Virus record (IMG/VR): IMGVR_UViG_3300044846_004348
Location: 28,643 to 92,642 of that record
Reading direction: 5' to 3' (one strand)
DNA from: a virus
Length of the DNA: 64,000 nt
The position numbers and the translations under genes were made by a program. The notes beneath the pieces are model-generated. The model was not told the origin of the DNA, made no database searches, and saw nothing but the letters and a program-made list of their open reading frames with translations. Shown piece after piece: positions 43,432-50,148 of the stretch. How positions within the stretch are numbered: position 1 is the first letter of the stretch; each line of letters begins with the position of its first letter.

Positions 43432-43459
43432 CCCATAAGGAGGTTTTTTTATTTATGGG
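43432..43459 (+). promoter_or_regulatory. Hairpin over the start codon of the NlpC/P60 gene
   Basis: CCCATAA (43432-43438) pairs with TTATGGG (43453-43459). The right arm includes the ATG start codon (43455-43457), while the Shine-Dalgarno GGAGG (43439-43443) sits in the loop. Such a hairpin could hold the start codon closed until ribosomes or a trans-acting factor open it. Confidence 0.45.
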
Positions 43460-43904
43460 TCCTTTATTAAGTACGTTTATATCCGCTACGTTTATTGCAA
43501 CTAGTATTCTACCTACTGAAAAACCAGTTCCTATTATTAATAGCGTTCAAATTCTAGCTACTGCAGACAAATACATTGGAGTTCCATATTGTAGGGGCGG
43601 TAGTAGAGGTAAATGTTTTGATTGCTCTGGTTTTACTTCCTTTGTTTATGGAAAGTATGGAGTTGATTTATCAAGGAGTGCGAGTCAACAATATAGAAAT
43701 GCAGTAATAATTTCTAAAGAAACAGCCGTTCCTGGTGACCTAGTTTTCTTTAAAAATAAAAGCGGTTATGTTTATCATGTCGGGATCTATATAGGAAACG
43801 ACAAAATTATCCACGCTCCAAGATATGGAAAAAGGGTTCGCGTAGAAACTATATGGGGTCAGAGAGTTGAGTTTGCAAAAGTTGCTTATGTGACTGCAAC
43901 CTAA
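43455..43904 (+). CDS. NlpC/P60 family cysteine peptidase
   Basis: A 149-residue protein with a short hydrophobic N-terminus and the NlpC/P60 pattern: DCSGF with catalytic Cys57, GDLVFFKNKSGYVYHVGIY with His108, and His120 as third residue (KIIHAPRYG). These enzymes cut D-gamma-glutamyl-diaminopimelate bonds in peptidoglycan. The hydrophobic N-terminus (residues 1-20) may be a signal peptide or anchor, which would let it act outside the cell. It stands alone on the plus strand with its own start-codon hairpin; a second lytic enzyme besides the M23 endolysin, or a virion-associated one. Confidence 0.88.
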   Translation: MGPLLSTFISATFIATSILPTEKPVPIINSVQILATADKYIGVPYCRGGSRGKCFDCSGFTSFVYGKYGVDLSRSASQQYRNAVIISKETAVPGDLVFFKNKSGYVYHVGIYIGNDKIIHAPRYGKRVRVETIWGQRVEFAKVAYVTAT

Positions 43905-43911
43905 AACTAAA

Positions 43912-43980
43912 TTTTTCGGCCTCTCGCTCCGTTATAAAAAGCGGAGGACGATTGGGGTAGGGTTGTGTGTTTTTTGGTTT
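43912..43980 (+). repeat. G-rich intergenic repeat, copy 4
   Basis: Core GGCCTCTCGCTCC at 43918-43930, preceded by ATTTTTC, followed by CTCCG-(10)-CGGAG as a perfect 5-bp hairpin and then GGGGTAGGG and GTTGTGTGTTTTTTGG. It lies at a convergent junction, between the stop of the NlpC/P60 gene and the stop of the minus-strand gene ending at 43982. Confidence 0.8.
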
Positions 43981-43981
43981 T

Positions 43982-44671
43982 TTAGTAGCTAGTGCTGTAG
44001 TCCTCAGACCACAAAGTAGTTTTCCTGCTCTCCCAGTTATCTAAGTCTTTAGGGTAGTCAAAATCCTCAGTCCAATCATTTATCTCCACAAAACCACCAT
44101 TCTTAAATAACTCTTGCCTAGAGCGAGCATTGCCTAGAGTCATATCTTTAAATAGATGCCAACCCCCAGCACTTAGTATTTCAGAGACCGAAACATAAAG
44201 CATAAAAATCTTGTGACTAAAAGTAACTGACATGCTGCTACTAAAAGAAATAGCAAAAATCTCTTTATGAGGCTTTCCAGTAATAATGGAACCCTTACGG
44301 CGAAGAAAAAACTTCCACTCATCTTTATCAGAAACTATTGTTCTAACTGCATCGTCAGTAAAATAGACATCTCCAAAAACTAAAATGTTTTTAGAGTTTT
44401 TCTTGTCTAACCATAAATCATGCGAAGAGATAAACTTAGACATTTCTTTAGGGCTGTCATCAATCTCAGGGGTATAAAGATTTGCCCCGTCAAACTTATA
44501 TCGGTCATCTGGACCTACAACCCAAACATCAGAAGTGTGTTTAAGAAACTGTTTAACGGTTCTTGCTAAAAGAACTTCTCCCTCTATCTCAACTAAATGT
44601 TTAGGCACGCCTCTATAGTTGCCCCACCTTGAACCGCTACCGCCAGCAAGAATTATTACTCTAAGTTCCAT
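43982..44671 (-). CDS. Sugar nucleotidyltransferase-like protein
   Basis: A 229-residue protein with the nucleotidyltransferase start: VIILAGGSGSRWG (6-18), then VPKHLVEI carrying the conserved Pro-Lys. FGDVYF near 119-124 gives an acidic metal-binding residue. The pattern fits the Rossmann-like NTP-transferase superfamily (GlmU, MobA, IspD and sugar-1-phosphate enzymes), which attach an NMP to a sugar phosphate. It may make an activated sugar for the phage glycosyltransferase. The exact substrate cannot be told. Confidence 0.82.
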   Translation of the reverse strand: MELRVIILAGGSGSRWGNYRGVPKHLVEIEGEVLLARTVKQFLKHTSDVWVVGPDDRYKFDGANLYTPEIDDSPKEMSKFISSHDLWLDKKNSKNILVFGDVYFTDDAVRTIVSDKDEWKFFLRRKGSIITGKPHKEIFAISFSSSMSVTFSHKIFMLYVSVSEILSAGGWHLFKDMTLGNARSRQELFKNGGFVEINDWTEDFDYPKDLDNWESRKTTLWSEDYSTSY

Positions 44672-44712
44672 TAATTAAGTTTATCAGGGGTTATAGTGTA
44701 AGAGTGCCTGAT

Positions 44713-44741
44713 TTGACTTGCAGGCTTATTACCGTTATAAT
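44713..44741 (+). promoter_or_regulatory. Sigma-70-type promoter candidate
   Basis: TTGACT (44713-44718), a 17-base spacer and a perfect TATAAT (44736-44741). It lies 30 bases upstream of the ATG at 44772, so it is well placed to transcribe that gene. Confidence 0.75.
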
Positions 44742-44771
44742 AAACTATAGCTGGAGATATTTAGGACACGT

Positions 44772-45056
44772 ATGGCAAAGAAAAAAATAGAAATAAAGAT
44801 TCCTGAGCACTGGGTCGTAGAAGAATCAATTCAGGTCAACAATCAAACAGTTGTGCCAGGAACTGAGATATCTGTAAAAGGTGAAAGAGGAAGATTTAAA
44901 TTCCTTAAAAAAGTAACCACCCCAAACACCTCTTGGGTAGATTGCATTGGTGGAAGAAAAGGTTACGAGGTATACAGATCATTTGAGACATCTAAAATAA
45001 AAACCGTTCATCGCAAAAAAACAACACGACCAACTAGAAACAAAAACGCTATATAA
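44772..45056 (+). CDS. Small basic hypothetical protein
   Basis: A 94-residue, very basic protein (Lys- and Arg-rich at both ends) with a middle part suggesting a small beta-barrel (EISVKGERGRFKFLKKV, then TSWVDCIGGR). It may be a nucleic-acid-binding protein. It is a solitary plus-strand gene with its own consensus promoter, and is followed by repeat copy 5. No family recognised. Confidence 0.65.
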   Translation: MAKKKIEIKIPEHWVVEESIQVNNQTVVPGTEISVKGERGRFKFLKKVTTPNTSWVDCIGGRKGYEVYRSFETSKIKTVHRKKTTRPTRNKNAI

Positions 45057-45069
45057 TAAAAACTTAAAA

Positions 45070-45150
45070 CTTCTGGCCTCTGGCTCCAATAGAGATTAGG
45101 AGGAGGAGGCGGGAAAAAGGGGGAGGTTTGTGTTGGGGTGTGTTTTGTTT
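45070..45150 (+). repeat. G-rich intergenic repeat, copy 5
   Basis: Core GGCCTCTGGCTCC at 45075-45087, preceded by TTC, followed by GGAGGAGGAGGC (which can pair with GCCTC and CTCC of the core across a 3x3 internal loop) and GGGAAAAAGGGGG and TTTGTGTTGGGGTGTGTTTTG. It sits at a convergent junction between a plus-strand gene and the minus-strand gene ending at 45165. Confidence 0.8.
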
Positions 45151-45164
45151 TGTTTGATTCTAAC

Positions 45165-46397
45165 TTAAACTATATCTAGCCAAGAAATAGAACCAACAAC
45201 ATTTTGAGTTCCACCAAGCGAGCGCACAGCTAAAGTTAGTGTGTCACTTGTTGGAGTCGTTGCATTAGTTCTACCTAACTGAATGTCCCAGCGGAAAATA
45301 TCTCCCAAAGATACTGACCCAATTGATTGATTGGAAGAACTAAAAAATCCTTGCTCAACTATTGTTCCACCCGTTAAAACAGTCTGAGTAATATTATATT
45401 CAACATTACCTGTAGATTCTGTGTGAGGCACCCATGTACCACCAGTTAAGGTTGCATTTTTTATAAGAGCGTATTCATAATCTCCAGCAGATCTTCCAAG
45501 TATAGATATAGCATTAGGAACTATTACTGAGTCCGTTCTAGCAGAAGCTAAGCGAATAGAAACTATTGGGTAAAAGTCTCCAGCAACACCAACTTGTGTA
45601 GATCTAGATGCAGTCCAATGTTCTGTTTTTCTGGTATATCCTCCATTAGAAATAACAGTGGCGCATATCTGCTTCATTGTAGAAGAGCTTGAAGTTGCTC
45701 CAGTGTTCTCAACTTCATAACGTAAAGGTAGAGAGGCTGTTGTTATATAGACAGATGTAGTTTTGTTTGCATGATGAAAAGCATGAACTGGAATAAAATA
45801 ACCATCTATAGCAAAGCCGCAGCGTACTGAACCTACGCCAAGCCATTCATACTCTGTCCAAAAAATTTGAGCTTTAGATAGATCTAAAACTATGTCTGAA
45901 GGTCCATCTCCGTTAAGTTGGTCAATATTCCAATCACTTTGTGCAACTCTTGTATTGACTACTTCGCCACTGATATAACTACGCTTAACTAAATAAACGC
46001 TTGTACCATCCTGCTCTAAATAAATTCCGTTTTGTCTAGAAAAATAACCAACTCTTTGTCTCAAGTTTGCTTTAGGTGGAGCCATAACAAAAGTCTGCAT
46101 AACCTGCAAAGACTTGCCTGGTTGATATGGAAAAGTTTTAAAGGACTCAAGAGTTACCTTGTCACCTGAAGCACTGCCTATTGCTAAAGACAAAGAACTT
46201 TCATTTGTAAGATGAGAAACTGTTGCTGTGCCAGAAGTTTCTTTACTAAAATCTCCAGATTCTTTATATCTATGTGAAGAGTCAAATACAGTATAAGGTT
46301 CAGATGTTTTAATTCTTCCAAAAAGATCCGTACGAAAGCTAGAAAAACCTTGCTGAGGTACATTAGGAATCTTGCCTTCGTTATTATTATTTGTCAT
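45165..46397 (-). CDS. Paralogue of the C-terminal domain of the giant tail protein
   Basis: A 410-residue protein with the same conserved strands as the 3' part of the giant protein at 9348-17939: QSDWNID, LDLSKAQIFW, GVGSVRCGF and LPLRYEV against QSQWSID, LDLSKIQMIY, GAGKIRYGF and LPARYEV. No repeats or collagen stem. It is therefore a stand-alone copy of a receptor- or virion-binding domain, placed 27 kb away in the accessory region. The duplicate may be an alternative tip or a decoration. The N-terminal part is unrelated to the giant protein. Confidence 0.75.
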   Translation of the reverse strand: MTNNNNEGKIPNVPQQGFSSFRTDLFGRIKTSEPYTVFDSSHRYKESGDFSKETSGTATVSHLTNESSLSLAIGSASGDKVTLESFKTFPYQPGKSLQVMQTFVMAPPKANLRQRVGYFSRQNGIYLEQDGTSVYLVKRSYISGEVVNTRVAQSDWNIDQLNGDGPSDIVLDLSKAQIFWTEYEWLGVGSVRCGFAIDGYFIPVHAFHHANKTTSVYITTASLPLRYEVENTGATSSSSTMKQICATVISNGGYTRKTEHWTASRSTQVGVAGDFYPIVSIRLASARTDSVIVPNAISILGRSAGDYEYALIKNATLTGGTWVPHTESTGNVEYNITQTVLTGGTIVEQGFFSSSNQSIGSVSLGDIFRWDIQLGRTNATTPTSDTLTLAVRSLGGTQNVVGSISWLDIV

Positions 46398-46439
46398 AGT
46401 AGAATAAGTTTACAGGTTTTCTCTTTGATGTGTTTTATG

Positions 46440-46634
46440 TTAAAGACGTTCAGTTTCGTCAATGTATTCAAGGGCAATAAGTTTTAGTTTATCTTCGTGT
46501 TCTTTTGCGTGATGTCCACAAAAAACTAACGAACTTCCACTTAAAAGTTTTACTAAAACATAACCTTGTGACCCACAACGATCGCAACGATCAAAAGAAT
46601 TTAATAAAAACTCTTTAGCTAGTGCAGTGCTCAT
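46440..46634 (-). CDS. DUF7455-like zinc-binding protein
   Basis: A 64-residue protein with CDRC at 17-20 and CGHHAKEH near 39-46, matching the small zinc-binding family I know as DUF7455, widespread in Actinobacteria. The known members have no assigned function, though their compact form and conserved cysteines suggest nucleic-acid or RNA-polymerase contacts. It overlaps the nuclease gene by 4 bases, so the pair is translationally coupled. Confidence 0.8.
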   Translation of the reverse strand: MSTALAKEFLLNSFDRCDRCGSQGYVLVKLLSGSSLVFCGHHAKEHEDKLKLIALEYIDETERL

Positions 46635-47038
46635 TTTGAGGCTTTTGCTCTAAGGCTCTTTAGCAACTCAAAATCTTTAACTTTAGTTTCACCCATATAG
46701 CCCCAAGCATAGCCAGTAGCAATTAAAGCCTCGTTAACGGACTGCTCTGCACCATCAAGATAAAGCCAACCAAGTACGCGACCATACTTTTCAGTGGAGT
46801 CTGGTTTTTCAGTTTTAATAACAATTAAGTTTGCTTGGGATATCAAATCACCGAGTTTTTTCTTAACCTCTAGACCTAATTCTTTTTCTACTTTATCTTT
46901 AGTGCGAGATTCAGGTGTGTCAATACCAGCAAGTCTTACACGCTGAGAGTATGAAATGTTAAAGCCTAAATCAATTTCGACATCTATGGTGTCTCCATCA
47001 ACAATTTTAGTTACTTTTTTTATTCGATATGTATACAA
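46631..47038 (-). CDS. Staphylococcal-nuclease-like endonuclease
   Basis: A 135-residue protein with the SNase fold: VDGDTIDVEID at 13-23, then catalytic Arg35, Glu43 (GIDTPE) and Arg87 (KYGRVLG). The three catalytic residues are all present, and their numbering happens to equal that of staphylococcal nuclease. Calcium-dependent enzymes of this type cut DNA and RNA. No signal peptide, so it should stay in the host cell and could degrade host or competitor DNA. Confidence 0.9.
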   Translation of the reverse strand: MYTYRIKKVTKIVDGDTIDVEIDLGFNISYSQRVRLAGIDTPESRTKDKVEKELGLEVKKKLGDLISQANLIVIKTEKPDSTEKYGRVLGWLYLDGAEQSVNEALIATGYAWGYMGETKVKDFELLKSLRAKASK

Positions 47039-47050
47039 AGTAGTTTTCCT

Positions 47051-47770
47051 TTAAGCGCCAAATGCTTTAGTAAATCCTTCAGGACAAGTTTTGTTGCATA
47101 TTAAATCTGCGATTACAGGTGCAAATGCTGCTCCGATTGCGATACCAACACCTGCTGGTGTTGCCCATAATGCTGCTGAATCTAAGCTTTTAGCAAGACA
47201 GTTTGAAATTATGTTGTATAACAGAGTGTGGTCAACACTGTTTGCAATCTCTGGTATTAGTAGAAACGCATCTGTTATGACTGTGCTCATTCCCGCTACT
47301 ACGGTTACCTTTAGTGCCATGTCTGTGGCATAAAGAAGTGGCTGTGCCATAGCAGATAAAGTAGTTGATGTTACAGCACCTTCAGGTTGCGCTGGTGTAA
47401 AGAAGGCAACGACTCCTGCAGAAATTGCTGCGGTTACTAGTATGTTGCAAGCGTTTGCATCCACCCAGTTGTACGCATCGATTACGCCTTCTTCTACTAC
47501 TTGATAACCTTCTTTAAGTCCATTTTCTATTTTGTTTCCAAGATCAATTAGTACTGGCGCAACTACATCATCCCACTCCATAGCCCAAATATCTTCAACT
47601 TTATGATTTATTTCAGGGTGGTCGTGAATATACTGTAGTGCTTTATCATTAAGTCCAAATGTTTCACATGCTGAGCCGTCCCAGTCGCCACCTGCCCCAT
47701 ACAATCTTACATAGCCAGGACTACAGTCCGAGCGATGATAAACAAATCCGTCGCCATTTTTGCCAGCCAT
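47051..47770 (-). CDS. Hypothetical membrane-associated protein
   Basis: A 239-residue protein. The first ~110 residues are hydrophilic with Cys16 and Cys35. Three hydrophobic stretches follow (about 112-130, 150-172 and 200-225), rich in Ala, Gly and Val, with a Cys-rich C-terminus (CNKTCPEG). The glycine-rich hydrophobic helices suggest membrane insertion or a pore. No family recognised. Good GGGAG ribosome-binding site. Confidence 0.6.
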   Translation of the reverse strand: MAGKNGDGFVYHRSDCSPGYVRLYGAGGDWDGSACETFGLNDKALQYIHDHPEINHKVEDIWAMEWDDVVAPVLIDLGNKIENGLKEGYQVVEEGVIDAYNWVDANACNILVTAAISAGVVAFFTPAQPEGAVTSTTLSAMAQPLLYATDMALKVTVVAGMSTVITDAFLLIPEIANSVDHTLLYNIISNCLAKSLDSAALWATPAGVGIAIGAAFAPVIADLICNKTCPEGFTKAFGA

Positions 47771-47781
47771 CTTGTTCTCCC

Positions 47782-48093
47782 TTATTCTTTATTATGATCA
47801 GAAGTAGATTCTACTCCTGCTGCAGAAGTGCCATTAAGCATAAAACCTGAAATAACACCAACAAGAAAAGAAATTGTTGTTGAAAGAAGACCAAAGAACG
47901 CTTTATCATTTTCGGACTGGACTTCACCTAACGGCTGAGTCACAAAAGTCACGGCGTAGATAATTGCCAATGTTGAGAGAAAAACTGTAAAAGCCAACAT
48001 AACGCCAACAGAAAATCTTAAGCGAGCGTTTAGTTCTTCTGTAGTGTATCTGTTTCTTTTACTTCTTTTAGGCATATTAATTTTCATCTTCAA
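47782..48093 (-). CDS. Two-helix membrane protein
   Basis: A 103-residue protein with a basic N-terminus (RSKRNRYTTEEL) and two transmembrane segments (about 28-50 and 70-92), the second containing GVISGFMLNG. It overlaps the lipoprotein gene by 17 bases. Two-helix proteins of this size can be holin- or superinfection-exclusion-like, but the sequence does not identify it. Confidence 0.6.
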   Translation of the reverse strand: MKMKINMPKRSKRNRYTTEELNARLRFSVGVMLAFTVFLSTLAIIYAVTFVTQPLGEVQSENDKAFFGLLSTTISFLVGVISGFMLNGTSAAGVESTSDHNKE

Positions 48094-48340
48094 CCTCTTC
48101 TACTAAAATGGTGTCTTCTTCTGTTTCATCTAAACCTTCAAATATCAATCTCGTTCCCTCAAGAACCTGATCTGGACACCCGCCCCAAGCATCGCAATGA
48201 GGAGACTGACACTGCTCTTCTTCCCATTTGTTAGGGTCTTGACATGGGTATCTGTAGGATTCTTCAAAGTTGTATTTCCCGCAAGCAGTTAATGCAACAC
48301 ACGCTAATAGCAGCCCAAGGGATTTAACAAGTTTCGACAT
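48077..48340 (-). CDS. Small lipoprotein
   Basis: An 87-residue protein with a lipoprotein signal: MSKLVKSLGLLLACVALTACGK, where LTAC is the lipobox and Cys20 would be lipidated. The mature part is acidic with several Cys (CQSPHCDAWGGC). A lipoprotein beside a membrane protein in a phage often blocks superinfection or injection at the cell surface; that role is inference. It is the first gene of this minus-strand group. Confidence 0.8.
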   Translation of the reverse strand: MSKLVKSLGLLLACVALTACGKYNFEESYRYPCQDPNKWEEEQCQSPHCDAWGGCPDQVLEGTRLIFEGLDETEEDTILVEEVEDEN

Positions 48341-48383
48341 AAGATAATTTTACTTTAGATATCAACTACTGAGGAGGTTTTGC

Positions 48384-48485
48384 ATGTACTGGGGAGATTA
48401 TGTAGCTATAGGGATATTGTTGTTTGTGTCTGGATTTATATTTGGATGGGTATCATATAGTAGAGCCGAGTTAAAGGATAAATAA
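48384..48485 (+). CDS. Small membrane protein
   Basis: A 33-residue open frame (MYWGDYVAIGILLFVSGFIF...) with one transmembrane segment and a short charged tail. A strong GAGGAGG lies 6 bases before the ATG. The next small gene starts 2 bases after its stop. Confidence 0.6.
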   Translation: MYWGDYVAIGILLFVSGFIFGWVSYSRAELKDK

Positions 48486-48487
48486 AA

Positions 48488-48664
48488 GTGAGAGTTGTGG
48501 AACTATTTTGGTTTTTATTCGGTCTTGGGGTAGGGCTTCTCTTGGACTTTTTTCTAGTTTTGCATATGCTTAAACCTATAAAGAGACAGATAAATAAATT
48601 AGAAAGCTCAATACCGCGTTATGTTAAATTAGAAAGTTATAACAACAAATTTAAGGAAGATTAG
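48488..48664 (+). CDS. Small membrane protein
   Basis: A 58-residue open frame starting at GTG with an N-terminal transmembrane segment (LFWFLFGLGVGLLLDFFLV) and a basic, helical tail (KRQINKLESS). It follows the 33-residue gene directly and ends 15 bases before tRNA-Glu. The start is uncertain because no strong ribosome-binding site is visible apart from the end of the upstream gene. Confidence 0.5.
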   Translation: MRVVELFWFLFGLGVGLLLDFFLVLHMLKPIKRQINKLESSIPRYVKLESYNNKFKED

Positions 48665-48679
48665 AATTAATAAACAGAA

Positions 48680-48752
48680 GCCTCGTTGGTCTAGCGGTTA
48701 GGACGTCTCCCTCTCACGGAGAAGATCGTCGGTTCGAATCCGATACGAGGTA
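48680..48752 (+). tRNA. tRNA-Glu (CTC)
   Basis: A complete cloverleaf of 73 bases: acceptor GCCTCGT with ACGAGGT (one G-T pair), D arm GGTCTAGCGGTTAGGAC, anticodon stem TCTCC/GGAGA with loop CTCTCAC and anticodon CTC, T arm with GGTTCGAATCC, discriminator A. No CCA is encoded. Confidence 0.93.
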
Positions 48753-48755
48753 CAC

Positions 48756-48827
48756 GCCTCCTTAGCTCAGTGGTAGAGCACCCGCCTTGTAAGCGGGCGG
48801 TCATCCGTTCAAATCGGATAGGGGGCT
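48756..48827 (+). tRNA. tRNA-Thr (TGT)
   Basis: A complete cloverleaf: acceptor GCCTCCT with AGGGGGC, anticodon stem CCCGC/GCGGG with loop CTTGTAA and anticodon TGT, T arm with CCGTTCAAATCGG. It reads ACA codons, which suits the threonine-rich collagen-like proteins with AT-rich codon use (inference). Three bases separate it from tRNA-Glu. Confidence 0.93.
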
Positions 48828-48835
48828 CTAGTAAG

Positions 48836-49594
48836 TTAATTTGCTTGGTAGGGCGGCACACAAATGTTATGCCACTCTCTTGCTTGATTAACATTGTCAA
48901 AAAACTCTACATCTTCTATATAAACTGACTCTGCCCAGTCTTTCCATTTAGGTGCGCAATTAACATAATTAAATTTAAATAAACCAAAAGGTGTTCCATA
49001 AGCGTGAGCCGCTATTGCAACATGTAGAGAGCCAGTTAAAACAAATCTTGCTCCAGATATTAATTTAGTGAGGTCAACAATATCTTCCTCGCTAGCTACA
49101 GCAGTAGTGTAGAAAGAATCTGCTCCATGATCTAAGGGGTCGTAGTCCTCTATGTATGGATCTAGTATGTGAGGAATAAAAAGTATTTGGGCATTTAAGT
49201 CTCCCTTTGGAATAAATTTAGGTAAGTTGTATCCAGGGTCAGGACTAACTGGAACTTCAATCCCATAACTTGCTAAAACGTCTTGAGTCTTTGGACCTCT
49301 AACAGATACAAATTTTGATTGTTCTAGGAGGAAAGAATCTAATTCTTCTCCACGCCATCCGCAATTAACAAAAATTGGAGTAAAGCCTGACTCTAATATT
49401 TCAATCATAACTTCATTACAAATAGTGCTACCTAGTACCGAATAGCAATTTTTGTCGTCTTGATAGAAACCCTCTAACTCTTCTTTAGATAGTAAGACAT
49501 CTATTAGAGCATCCCCATAGTTTCTAATAGAATCATGCTTATTTAGAGGGTTGTCTGTAATAGGTTCTTTATCTGGTAGCCACTCATAAATCAT
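48836..49594 (-). CDS. Polysaccharide pyruvyl transferase family protein
   Basis: A 252-residue protein. NYGDALIDVLLSKE near residue 26-39, VSVRGPKTQDVLASYGI near 97-113 and LTGSLHVAIAAHAYGTPFG near 185-203 match the WcaK/AmsJ-like polysaccharide pyruvyl transferase family, which adds ketal-linked pyruvate to sugars using phosphoenolpyruvate. Some family members have other functions. With the nucleotidyltransferase, glycosyltransferase and propeller enzyme it indicates glycan modification. Confidence 0.85.
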   Translation of the reverse strand: MIYEWLPDKEPITDNPLNKHDSIRNYGDALIDVLLSKEELEGFYQDDKNCYSVLGSTICNEVMIEILESGFTPIFVNCGWRGEELDSFLLEQSKFVSVRGPKTQDVLASYGIEVPVSPDPGYNLPKFIPKGDLNAQILFIPHILDPYIEDYDPLDHGADSFYTTAVASEEDIVDLTKLISGARFVLTGSLHVAIAAHAYGTPFGLFKFNYVNCAPKWKDWAESVYIEDVEFFDNVNQAREWHNICVPPYQAN

Positions 49595-49690
49595 TGCTTT
49601 AACTTATCAAAGAAAAATAACCCTTATAAGTTAATACACGCTATGGGTGTGTCTTACAGAATCACAAACAAGATTTGATACTATTTTTCT

Positions 49691-50092
49691 ATGGCTGCAT
49701 ACCACTATCACCTGTTACTTAACGGGTACGCAAATAAACCACCTACAAGCGTGGAAGAAACTGAAGCATGGGTTTATCAATTAGTAGACAAAATTGGTAT
49801 GAAAGTTGCTATTGATCCACGCGCTGCATATGTTGAAAAAGAAGGAAACAGAGGTATGACAGCAGTAGTAGGAATAGAAACGTCTCACATTGCTATGCAT
49901 GTTTGGGACGAAACTGACCCTTCATTTGTCCAGTTCGATTTATACACCTGCTCAACTTTAGACATAGATGTAGTTATTGAAGAATTAGAAAAATTCTTAG
50001 ATCTTTATGAATACCAAACTTGGATCTTAGATAGAAGTCAAGGGTTTAAACATATAGAAGCCAAAGAAACTTTAGGGCAACAAAACCTTTAA
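49691..50092 (+). CDS. speD: S-adenosylmethionine decarboxylase-like protein
   Basis: A 133-residue protein that matches bacterial SpeD in length and in core motif: TSHIAMHVWDE at 64-74 against the family ESHLxIHTWPE, with Ser65 as the pyruvoyl-forming serine, His70, and Cys87 in DLYTC. SpeD cleaves itself to make a pyruvoyl group and supplies decarboxylated SAM for spermidine synthesis. The residue before the serine is Thr instead of Glu, which may affect self-cleavage. SpeD is also carried by some cyanophages. Polyamines can aid DNA packaging. The -10-like GATACT lies just upstream. Confidence 0.8.
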   Translation: MAAYHYHLLLNGYANKPPTSVEETEAWVYQLVDKIGMKVAIDPRAAYVEKEGNRGMTAVVGIETSHIAMHVWDETDPSFVQFDLYTCSTLDIDVVIEELEKFLDLYEYQTWILDRSQGFKHIEAKETLGQQNL

Positions 50093-50112
50093 ATCAGGGG
50101 ATATGCCCCAAT

Positions 50113-50142
50113 TTGACATATTAAATACTAGTAGTATATGCT
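50113..50142 (+). promoter_or_regulatory. Promoter candidate for a near-leaderless transcript
   Basis: TTGACA (50113-50118), an 18-base spacer and TATGCT (50137-50142). The expected start of transcription, about 7 bases on, falls at the ATG at 50149, so this mRNA could be leaderless, a common arrangement in Actinobacteria. Confidence 0.55.
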
Positions 50143-50148
50143 GTATCT

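Noticed and set aside
48691-48900. Open frame on the minus strand with apparent conserved protein sequence
   Set aside because: It runs antisense over tRNA-Glu and tRNA-Thr. Its repeated RIGFEPTIFS-like text is the well-known false protein produced by translating tRNA genes backwards.
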